The translations under genes were made by a program, and so were the position numbers. From an uncultured Actinomycetes bacterium (lineage in GTDB: Bacteria > Actinomycetota > Acidimicrobiia > IMCC26256 > PALSA-555): DNA of 9,775 bases. The notes below the pieces were generated by a model. That model made no database searches and was not told the DNA's origin. It saw only the letters and a program-made list of their open reading frames with translations. The stretch is taken from NCBI GenBank assembly GCA_937927875.1, contig CALEYV010000031.1:1-9775 (forward strand), read 5' to 3'. Below, piece after piece: positions 1-5,487 of the stretch (within the stretch, counting starts at the first letter, position 1; the number at the start of each line of letters is the position of its first letter).

Positions 1-127
1 CGACGTCGGGGTGGGCTTCGATGCCGTACTCGGCGCGGGACAGGTCTCGGTACGGACGGCCGCTGGTCTGCGGACCGTTCAGCCGTCGCTCACTAGGCTC
101 GGTTCCCGCCGACCGGTGCGGACGCAC
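1..127 (-). CDS. Possible 5' end of an unidentified gene, cut by the left edge
   Basis: One minus-strand frame is open from the left edge to a GTG at 127. The part nearest the edge (about 2-80) reads like protein, including RPYRDLSRAEYGIEAHPDV, and most of its codons end in G or C. The other two minus frames in this stretch are rich in Arg/Pro/Ser, as shadows usually are. I do not recognise the protein and at most 42 residues are visible. GTG 127 is the only ATG/GTG/TTG start I found in frame close to the coding-like part, with only a weak AGGCG upstream, so the start is uncertain. If real, the gene is divergent from the SDR gene with about 84 bases between starts. It could be chance, since the piece is short. 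Confidence 0.35.
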   Translation of the reverse strand, partial: MRPHRSAGTEPSERRLNGPQTSGRPYRDLSRAEYGIEAHPDV

Positions 128-211
128 AGTCGCCTGTCTAGTCGGCTGGTGTCCCGACCTCGAAGGGCGAGACCGCCCGACCACCGAGTCCCCTCCGACG
201 GGCGAGCGACC

Positions 212-1069
212 ATGACCGAGCGAGCGCTGACCGGGAAGACGGTGGTGGTCACGGGCGGAACCGCCGGGATCGGTGAGGCGGCGGCGCGCCACCTCGCCGG
301 GCTCGGCGCGACGGTCGGGCTGGTCGGTCGCGACCCCGAGCGAGGCCGCGCCGTCGCCAACAGCCTCACGAACGACGCCAACACCGGGGGCGCCGAGCTC
401 TTCCTCGCCGACCTGTCGGACCTTAGCGACGTGCGCCGGCTGGCGAGCGAGATCCAGACCCGGTTCGACCGCGTGGACGTGCTGTTCAACAATGCGGGCG
501 TCGACGTCGGAAAGCGGATCACGACGGCCGATGGACTCGAGTTGACCTTCGTCGTCAACTACCTCGCTCCGTTCCTGCTCACCAACCTGCTGCTCGACAC
601 GCTGCAGGCGTCGGCACCCTCGCGCGTCCTGACTGCCACGTCGGGCGCGTACCGGGGCGGCACGGTCGACTTCGACGACCTGCAGAGCGAGCGTCGATTC
701 GGACAGCGCGCTTACAACAACTCCAAGCTCGAGCTGATCCTCTTCACCTACGAGCTCGCTCGCCGGCTCGAAGCCAGCCGCGTCACGGCGAACTGCGTCG
801 ACCCCGGCTTCGTGAAGACCGGGCTCGGCGCCACGATGCCGCTCGGCTACCGGCTGGTCGGGGCGCTGCTGTGGCCGTTCATGGTGAGCCCCGAGAGGGG
901 CGCCGACACCGCGACCTGGGCGGCGAGCGACCCGGGGCTGGAAGGCGTGACGGGCGCTTACTTCAAGGGCCGCCGGCGCATCGAGACCGAGGCGAAGACC
1001 CACGACCGCGCGACCGCCGCCCGGCTCTGGCAGGTCAGCGCGTCGCTCGCGGGGATGTCGACCCGCTAG
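212..1069 (+). CDS. Short-chain dehydrogenase/reductase (SDR), retinol-dehydrogenase-like
   Basis: Predicted cytoplasmic NAD(P)-dependent oxidoreductase of 285 residues that would interconvert an alcohol and a ketone or aldehyde. All classical SDR marks are visible: the nucleotide-binding TGGTAGIG at residues 14-21, NNAG at 93-96, the structural Asn116, the catalytic Ser144, and Tyr168-x3-Lys172 in YNNSK. The stretch after the active site (SKLELILFTYELARRLE, then DPGFVKTGL) and the C-terminal part with LWQVSASLAG resemble the retinol dehydrogenase/WWOX-like branch, so a hydrophobic substrate is plausible but not shown. The frame stays open upstream to position 11, but I chose ATG 212 because it places the Rossmann motif at the usual distance from the N-terminus and the upstream part is Arg/Ser-rich. 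There is no clear Shine-Dalgarno. It converges on the ParB-like gene with 22 bases between stops. Confidence 0.9.
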   Translation: MTERALTGKTVVVTGGTAGIGEAAARHLAGLGATVGLVGRDPERGRAVANSLTNDANTGGAELFLADLSDLSDVRRLASEIQTRFDRVDVLFNNAGVDVGKRITTADGLELTFVVNYLAPFLLTNLLLDTLQASAPSRVLTATSGAYRGGTVDFDDLQSERRFGQRAYNNSKLELILFTYELARRLEASRVTANCVDPGFVKTGLGATMPLGYRLVGALLWPFMVSPERGADTATWAASDPGLEGVTGAYFKGRRRIETEAKTHDRATAARLWQVSASLAGMSTR

Positions 1070-1091
1070 CCGCAGATCCCAAACGGCGTAG

Positions 1092-1907
1092 TCAGCCGCC
1101 GCCGCCGAGAGCCTTCTTCGGCTCCTGCTCCAGCTCGTGCAGCTTGGCGATCATCTTGTCGAAGGTGTCGTCGAAGGTGTGCTGCTTGCGGGCCCGGCGG
1201 AGCGGGTTGGCGTAGGCGATGATCTGCGCGCCGACGTACTCGTGCCAGGCTCCGAGCTCCTTGAGCTGGTCGGTGACCGACCGGACGAGCCGGTGGGCCT
1301 CGACAACCTTCTCGGCCCGACCCTCGCGGATCGGGAGGCAGTCGGCGACCGGCTGGTCCATGAACCCATCGCACTTGCGGAGGATCGGCTCGTAGGAGCT
1401 GCCGGCCAGCCGCCCGAACTGGGCGTAGGCGAAGCCGAGCGTGACGTAGTGCGCCTGCTGGATCGAGTCGACGACCTCCTCGTCGTCCTCCGCCATGCTC
1501 GGCTGCTTCGCCGCGATGTCCTGGTAGATGGCGAGGGCGACCGCGGACCGCTCCCGGATGTTCGGCTCCTTCTCGACGTTGAGCGACAGCATCCGGCGGG
1601 CCGCGGAGCGGGGCGCGATCACGGCGGGGAGGCGCCGCAGACCCAGCTCCTTCGCGGCCAGCAGCCGGTGCTGGCCGTCGATCACGAGGTAGCCGCCGCC
1701 GTCCTCGCGCTCGACGACGACCAGCGGAGCGAGGAACCCGACCCGCCCGACCGAGTCGACGAGCCGCTTCACGTGGGACTCGCTCGACTTCCGCTGGTGC
1801 GAGATGACCTCGAGACTCGTAGTGGGGATGACCGCGAACGTCAGGTCCCGGCGGTTCGCCGGATCCTTGAACGCAAGCTGTGCTTCGGACTGGACGCGGT
1901 CGGCCAT
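1092..1907 (-). CDS. ParB N-terminal / DGQHR-domain protein
   Basis: A 271-residue protein with one recognisable domain, the ParB/sulfiredoxin-like fold, at about residues 24-120. It contains the hallmark D77-G-Q-H-R81 inside YLVIDGQHRLLAAKELG, then a conserved-looking LNVEKEPNIRERS at 108-121. In this superfamily the motif belongs to a nucleotide-binding or hydrolysing pocket (CTPase in true ParB). The rest is mostly charged and probably helical, ending in Gly4, with no helix-turn-helix that I can see. There is no ParA gene nearby and no parS-like site, so a role in chromosome segregation is not supported. A regulatory or DNA-modification role is possible but unproven. I prefer ATG 1907 (MADRVQ); an upstream in-frame ATG at 1958 would add 17 residues and overlap the divergent oxidase start. 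Neither has a clear ribosome site. The gene lies alone on its strand. Confidence 0.82.
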   Translation of the reverse strand: MADRVQSEAQLAFKDPANRRDLTFAVIPTTSLEVISHQRKSSESHVKRLVDSVGRVGFLAPLVVVEREDGGGYLVIDGQHRLLAAKELGLRRLPAVIAPRSAARRMLSLNVEKEPNIRERSAVALAIYQDIAAKQPSMAEDDEEVVDSIQQAHYVTLGFAYAQFGRLAGSSYEPILRKCDGFMDQPVADCLPIREGRAEKVVEAHRLVRSVTDQLKELGAWHEYVGAQIIAYANPLRRARKQHTFDDTFDKMIAKLHELEQEPKKALGGGG

Positions 1908-1917
1908 GTCGCTCAGG

Positions 1918-1923
1918 ATCGTA
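1918..1923 (-). promoter_or_regulatory. Possible -10 element for the ParB-like gene
   Basis: On the minus strand TACGAT fits the actinobacterial -10 pattern TAnnnT and ends 10 bases before ATG 1907. No -35 hexamer is evident. That spacing would give a very short or absent leader, which agrees with the lack of a Shine-Dalgarno. The 8-base palindrome CTTCGAAG at 1934-1941 lies just upstream, between the two divergent starts, and could be an operator. Both are weak pattern matches. Confidence 0.25.
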
Positions 1924-1956
1924 CTGCCCGAGCCTTCGAAGCACTGTTGGGACGGC

Positions 1957-3318
1957 ATGCAGGAGACGATCGACGTGGATGTCTGCGTCGTCGGTGCCGG
2001 CTACGCGGGGCTGACCGCCGCCCGTCGGCTGAGCCAGGCCGGCAAGTCGGTGGTCGTCCTCGAGGCCCGCGACCGCGTGGGCGGGCGCATCTGGTCCCAG
2101 CGGCGCGACGACGGCACGGTCGTCGACCGCGGCGGCGCGTGGCTGGCGCCGTACCACGACGCGATCTTCGAGCTCGCCGGTGAGGTCGGCGTCACCACGT
2201 ACAAGACGTGGGTGCAGGGCGCCCACATCCAGGTCGGGGAGGACCGGATCCGCCGGTACACCGGTCTCATCCCGAAGATCAGCCCGCTGGCGATCGTCGC
2301 GATCGCGCTCGCGCAAGCCCGCGTGAACCGACTGGCCAGGCGCATCCCGCTCGACGCGCCCTGGACCGCCGCACGCGCCTCGGAGTGGGACGAGCGCACC
2401 GTGGCGTGGTTCCTCGAGCGGTCCCGGATCCGGAACCCGTCCGGCCGTCGGCTCTTCGAGATGGCGGTGCGGGGCCTGTTCGCCACCGACTCCGACAACG
2501 TCTCGTTCCTGGACCTGCTGATGCTGATCCGAGGCCACGGTGGCATCGACCACCTGTTCTCGATCGAAGGCGGGGCCCAGGAGAACATGGTCGACGGCGG
2601 CGCGGGCGTCATCGCGCAGCGGGTCGCCGACGCGCTCGGCGACGCGGTGCGACTGCGGACGCCGGTGCGGTCGATCAGCCAGCGCGAGGACCGCGTGACG
2701 GTCTCGGCCGACTCGACGATCGTCATCGCTCGCCACGCCGTGGTCGCGGTCCCACCCGCGCTCGCGCACGAGATCGACTTCTCCCCCGCGCTCCCCGACG
2801 ATCGCCTGGCCCTGTACCGCAGCGCGGTCGGAGGCTCCGAGGCCAAGACGCTGATCGTCTACGACGAGCCGCTCTGGCGGCCCGACGGGCTCAGCGGTCA
2901 GACCTCGGAGCCCGACTCGGTGGCCGAGGTCACCCTCGACGCGACCCCCGCCGCCGGACGCCCCGGGGTCATCGCCTCGTTCACCTTCGGGCCGGTGGCG
3001 GAGCAGGCGCACCGGCTCGACCCGGCCGAGCGGCGGCGCGCCGTCGTCGAGGCCATGGAGGCACGGCTCGGCCCCCGCGCCGCCTCACCGACGGACTACG
3101 TCGAGACCGCGTGGTGGACCGAGGAGTGGTCGCGCGGCTGCTCGGTCGCGCATCTCCCGCCCGGGATCCTCACCCGGTACGGACACCTGCTGCGAGAGCC
3201 GTTCGGGCGGGTGCACTGGGCCGGGACCGAGACCGCGACTACTTCGCACGGTGCGATCGACGGCGCGGTGCGCTCCGGGGCCCGGGCCGCGACCGAGATC
3301 CTCGGTCCGGACACATAA
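1957..3318 (+). CDS. Flavin-dependent amine oxidase (monoamine-oxidase-like)
   Basis: A 453-residue flavoprotein of the amino-oxidase family (PF01593 type), expected to oxidise an amine C-N bond with FAD and release hydrogen peroxide. The N-terminal FAD-binding Rossmann motif is GAGYAGL (13-19), followed by LEARDRVGGR (35-44). The C-terminal FAD motif is WAGTETAT (421-428), then GAIDGAVRSG. RGCSVAHLPPGILTRYG (393-409) aligns with the MAO-A/B segment that carries the cysteine bound covalently to FAD, so Cys395 may hold 8-alpha-S-cysteinyl FAD. Lys297 in GSEAKTLIVY matches the active-site lysine of MAO. The two aromatic-cage tyrosines of MAO appear to be replaced by Ser396 and Ala433, which argues for a different substrate. 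There is no signal peptide. Start ATG 1957 has a modest GGGA upstream and puts the Rossmann motif at residue 13. The gene is divergent from the ParB-like gene. Confidence 0.9.
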   Translation: MQETIDVDVCVVGAGYAGLTAARRLSQAGKSVVVLEARDRVGGRIWSQRRDDGTVVDRGGAWLAPYHDAIFELAGEVGVTTYKTWVQGAHIQVGEDRIRRYTGLIPKISPLAIVAIALAQARVNRLARRIPLDAPWTAARASEWDERTVAWFLERSRIRNPSGRRLFEMAVRGLFATDSDNVSFLDLLMLIRGHGGIDHLFSIEGGAQENMVDGGAGVIAQRVADALGDAVRLRTPVRSISQREDRVTVSADSTIVIARHAVVAVPPALAHEIDFSPALPDDRLALYRSAVGGSEAKTLIVYDEPLWRPDGLSGQTSEPDSVAEVTLDATPAAGRPGVIASFTFGPVAEQAHRLDPAERRRAVVEAMEARLGPRAASPTDYVETAWWTEEWSRGCSVAHLPPGILTRYGHLLREPFGRVHWAGTETATTSHGAIDGAVRSGARAATEILGPDT

Positions 3319-3384
3319 CGGGCCATCGAAACGCGCGGCGCCGTCCACCTCCCGATCGACCCGCTGCTCGCGCAACCGGCCGCT

Positions 3385-3416
3385 CGTGGCTCGCGGGTTG
3401 GGAAACGCGAGTCACG
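3385..3416 (+). terminator. Hairpin downstream of the amine oxidase gene
   Basis: CGTGGCTCGCG (3385-3395) pairs with CGCGAGTCACG (3406-3416) over 11 base pairs, with one G-U wobble in the + strand RNA and a 10-base loop. It starts 67 bases after the oxidase stop. No U-tract follows, so it would be a tract-less terminator of the kind proposed for high-GC Actinobacteria, or an RNA-stabilising or regulatory hairpin in the leader of the downstream gene. Confidence 0.5.
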
Positions 3417-3514
3417 GCGGCCCGCGTCCTGGGCATCGGCCGACCCGCGGCCGCCCCGACTTACGCTGCCCCGGCAAGATGCGGCCGCTCAAGAAGCTCG
3501 GGCCGGCCCGCCGA

Positions 3515-3520
3515 TATACC
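3515..3520 (+). promoter_or_regulatory. Possible -10 element for the lipoprotein gene
   Basis: TATACC lies in an otherwise GC-rich stretch 43 bases before the lipoprotein start and is the most AT-rich hexamer nearby. No convincing -35 is visible. TACGCT at 3462-3467 is an alternative that fits TAnnnT better but lies further away. Confidence 0.25.
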
Positions 3521-3563
3521 TGAGGTCTCGGTCGAGGGCACCGGGACTCGTCGAGGGGATGGC

Positions 3564-4010
3564 ATGCGGGCACGCAGGACGGCGAGGGTCGGAACCGGCT
3601 TGGCCGCGATCGCGGTTGGCCTCATCAGCGCAGGGTGCTTCGGCGGCTCGCCGCCGCCCGTGGGGGCGAGGCTGAGCGTGAGCCCCTCGACGCTGACGTA
3701 CACCGCCGTGCACAGCGGCTTCATGCCGACCCAAGAGGTCACGGTCACCAACACCGGCGGCCGTTCCGCCCGGTCGCTCGCGGCGAGCCCGGTCGGCGTC
3801 TACAGCCTGCCGCAGCCGGCCGCGCCCAACCCGTGCCAGGGCTCCGGCGCGGCCGCGATGCTGGCTCCCGGCCAGAGCTGTGTGATCGACATCCAGTACT
3901 GCCCGGCGGTGGTCGGGCCCGACAACAACACGCTCGTCGTCACGGGCGTCGATGCGACGTCGGGCGCGGGCCTGCTCGCCGGCGTCACCCTGAACGGGAC
4001 CGCGACGTAA
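3564..4010 (+). CDS. Small lipoprotein with one Ig-like (choice-of-anchor-D/HYDIN-type) domain
   Basis: A 148-residue exported protein. Residues 1-24 form a lipoprotein signal peptide: Arg-rich start (MRARR), hydrophobic core (TGLAAIAVGLIS), then SAGC with the lipidated Cys25. The serine at -3 is less usual than leucine but acceptable. After a short linker (FGGSPPP) there is one beta-sandwich-like domain with the pattern LSVSPSTLTYT, QEVTVTNTGG, LAPGQSCVIDIQYCP and a final VTLNGTAT. This resembles the repeats named choice-of-anchor D or ASPM/SPD2/Hydin, which normally occur in tandem in large surface proteins; here there is just one. Cys91, Cys106 and Cys113 remain in the mature domain, so at most one disulfide pair plus a free thiol. 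AGGGG sits 5 bases before ATG 3564 and supports the start. The function is unknown, probably binding or structural on the outer face of the membrane. Confidence 0.8.
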   Translation: MRARRTARVGTGLAAIAVGLISAGCFGGSPPPVGARLSVSPSTLTYTAVHSGFMPTQEVTVTNTGGRSARSLAASPVGVYSLPQPAAPNPCQGSGAAAMLAPGQSCVIDIQYCPAVVGPDNNTLVVTGVDATSGAGLLAGVTLNGTAT

Positions 4011-4021
4011 CGCGACCGGAC

Positions 4022-4039
4022 GGCCGGCTCGAGCCGGCC
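4022..4039 (+). terminator. Perfect 18-base palindrome after the lipoprotein gene
   Basis: GGCCGGCTCGAGCCGGCC is a perfect inverted repeat starting 12 bases after the lipoprotein stop. As RNA it gives a 7-base-pair GC stem with a UCGA loop. It can be lengthened by pairing GGAC (4018-4021) with GTCC (4045-4048) around a 5-base bulge. No U-tract follows. A terminator or mRNA-end stabiliser is most likely from the position. As a perfect palindrome it could also bind a dimeric protein controlling the RDD gene that starts 51 bases later. Confidence 0.45.
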
Positions 4040-4090
4040 ACGGCGTCCCGCAAGTAGCGCGCCACCGAGCGGCGCGAGATCATCGGCAGC

Positions 4091-4627
4091 GTGCGCGACC
4101 CGACCCAGGTGATCTGGCGGCGGTGCTTCGCGCACGTCACCAGCCTCCTCCTGGTCGCGCTCGTGCTGCTCGCGGCCGGGTACGCCGGCGACGTTCACAC
4201 GACCAAGTCGGGCTGCCCGCACCCCGCCCCCGCCGGGCAGCAGTGCGTCCAGCGTGGATCGACCGGCTATCTCATGAAGAACGCGGGCTTCCTCTGGTTC
4301 GCGCTCGCTCTCGTGCTCCTCGCGCTCGTCATCCTCGTCGTACCCCAGATCCGCGCTGGCTGCTCCCTCGGCAAGGCCATCTTCGGGATCCGGGTCATCC
4401 GCGCCGACGGGCGACCGCCCGGCTTCCTGCGCTCGGTCGTACGGACCCTGGCGTGGCTCATCGACGGCTTGACGCTCCTGCTGCCGGTCGGGCTCTGGTT
4501 GGCGATCATCACGCCGGGCCACCGGCGCGTCGGCGACTACGCCGCCGGGACCTACGTCGTCCGGCGCTCGGCGGCCGGCCACCCGGTCGCACCGCGGCAA
4601 GGGCGGGCGGCGAGACGCTCGGGCTAG
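4091..4627 (+). CDS. RDD-family membrane protein
   Basis: A 178-residue integral membrane protein with about three hydrophobic segments (near residues 14-32, 65-85 and 118-141). It is recognised as RDD family from SLGKAIFGIRVIRADGRPP (92-110), the LID of the third segment (Asp125) and HRRVGDYAAGTYVV (144-157). RDD proteins are membrane proteins of mostly unknown transport or structural function. The outside loop between segments 1 and 2 has two cysteines (Cys42 and Cys52) that could form a disulfide. The first conserved Asp of the family, expected shortly after the WRR in segment 1, seems to be Ser/Thr here (AHVTSLLL). The start is GTG 4091; the frame is open up to a stop at 4055, and GTG 4109 is an alternative. 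No good ribosome site is seen for either. Its stop codon overlaps the stop of the convergent rhomboid gene. Confidence 0.82.
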   Translation: MRDPTQVIWRRCFAHVTSLLLVALVLLAAGYAGDVHTTKSGCPHPAPAGQQCVQRGSTGYLMKNAGFLWFALALVLLALVILVVPQIRAGCSLGKAIFGIRVIRADGRPPGFLRSVVRTLAWLIDGLTLLLPVGLWLAIITPGHRRVGDYAAGTYVVRRSAAGHPVAPRQGRAARRSG

Positions 4628-5376
4628 GAGGAGCGGGCCAGCGCACGTGACCCGCCAAGCAGCGCGAACGCGGCGAGGGCGCCGAACGCGAACCCGGTGA
4701 TATGGGCGACCCACGCCACCCCGGAGCTGGGGTCCGTCACGAACTGCAACCCGAACCAGAACAAGAGCACCAGCAAGGCTGGGAGCACGAGTGGGAAGAA
4801 CAGCGGCAGGATGATCGTGACGATGCGTCCCCGCGGGTAGAGGACGAGGTAGGCGCCCATCACGGCCGCGATCGCGCCTGACGCTCCGATCGTCGGCACG
4901 AGCGAGTTCGGCGAGCTGAGCACCTGGCCGAGCGACGCGACGACACCTCCGATGAGATAGAAGGCCAGGTAGCCGAGCTTCCCGAATCGGTCCTCGACGT
5001 TGTCGCCGAAGACCCAGAGGAACCACATGTTCCCGAACAGGTGCAGCAGGCTCGCGTGCAGGAACATCGACGCGAGCAGCGAGAGCGCGACCGACTTGTG
5101 GGGATAGAACGGCGTGTCCAGGCGTGATTGCACCCGGTCCCCGCCGCACTGACCGACGAGGGACGGTGAGAGCGGGTGCCAGTGCGCGATCTCACAGGGG
5201 ACGAGCGCGTGCTGGTACAGGAAGCTCGTCTCCTGCTCCGAGTCGTAGTTCGAGGTCTGGAACGCGTGAAACGCGCCCGGCTGCAGCGCGAAGAAGACCG
5301 CGATGTTGATGGCGATGAGGATCCACGTCAGGTAGCCCGGTCGACGCGGGTGGATGAGATCGCGGATCGGCAACAC
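4624..5376 (-). CDS. Rhomboid-family intramembrane serine protease
   Basis: A 250-residue polytopic membrane protein expected to cleave transmembrane substrates within the bilayer. The catalytic pair is visible: Ser166 in GASGAIAAVMGAY and His225 in VAWVAHITGFAFG. The oxyanion-side Asn116 lies in HLFGNMWFLWVFGDNVED, with His107 and His112 before it, as in active rhomboids. The N-terminus PIRDLIHPRRPGYLTW matches the usual start of bacterial soil-type rhomboids, which supports GTG 5376. A first membrane helix (about 17-31) is followed by an external loop of about 60 residues with Cys61 and Cys77, then five or six further helices. There is no zinc-finger or other extra domain. The gene is 111 bases downstream of the YHYH gene on the same strand and may be cotranscribed or use its own leaderless start. 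Its substrate is unknown. Confidence 0.93.
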   Translation of the reverse strand: MLPIRDLIHPRRPGYLTWILIAINIAVFFALQPGAFHAFQTSNYDSEQETSFLYQHALVPCEIAHWHPLSPSLVGQCGGDRVQSRLDTPFYPHKSVALSLLASMFLHASLLHLFGNMWFLWVFGDNVEDRFGKLGYLAFYLIGGVVASLGQVLSSPNSLVPTIGASGAIAAVMGAYLVLYPRGRIVTIILPLFFPLVLPALLVLLFWFGLQFVTDPSSGVAWVAHITGFAFGALAAFALLGGSRALARSS

Positions 5377-5385
5377 GCGGGCGAG

Positions 5386-5391
5386 AGCGTA
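5386..5391 (-). promoter_or_regulatory. Possible -10 element for the rhomboid gene
   Basis: On the minus strand TACGCT fits TAnnnT and ends 9 bases before the GTG start at 5376, the spacing expected for a leaderless transcript. The gene lacks a Shine-Dalgarno, which fits. A poor -35-like TCGACG is 15 bases further upstream. This would let the rhomboid be expressed apart from the sulfatase operon. Confidence 0.3.
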
Positions 5392-5487
5392 TGCGCCGCC
5401 TCGGCGCGTCGACGGAGAGGACCCGAACCAGCCGGAGGATCGAGCGTGCGTGCCCGCGCCAGCTGGGCTCGCCGCGGGAACCGGGCG

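Larger units (their letters stand above)
3319..3563. other. Non-coding gap between oxidase and lipoprotein genes
   Basis: No frame here looks like protein. Translations on both strands are Arg/Pro-rich without recognisable motifs. The gap holds a strong inverted repeat (3385-3416), two GCGGCCGC palindromes (3447-3454 and 3481-3488), and two possible -10 elements, TACGCT at 3462-3467 and TATACC at 3515-3520, either of which could serve the lipoprotein gene. Confidence 0.6.

Noticed and set aside
11..211. Upstream extension of the SDR frame, giving a 352-residue protein
   Set aside because: The extra 67 residues are Arg/Ser-rich and unlike the SDR family, whose Rossmann motif lies near the N-terminus.
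1092..1907. Chromosome-partition locus (parB with parS/parA)
   Set aside because: No ParA gene, no parS-like 16-base palindrome and no helix-turn-helix are visible.
1908..1958. Upstream ATG adding 17 residues to the ParB-like protein
   Set aside because: It overlaps the oxidase start codon, has no ribosome site and would need transcription to begin inside the oxidase gene. Kept only as an alternative.
1066..3012. Very long minus-strand open frame (648 codons) across the ParB-like and amine oxidase genes
   Set aside because: Its translation is Arg/Gly/Asp-rich without motifs and lies opposite or out of frame with two genes that show clear family motifs. It is a high-GC shadow.
2208..3563. 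Upstream extension of the lipoprotein frame into the amine oxidase gene
   Set aside because: The extension is Arg/Pro-rich and out of frame with the oxidase. ATG 3564 has its own ribosome site and starts a clean lipoprotein signal peptide.
5377..5487. Terminator between the YHYH and rhomboid genes
   Set aside because: Only short GC hairpins are present (for example 5393-5407 with 5-base arms, 5484-5497 with a 4-base loop) and no U-tract, so I cannot say the operon ends here.
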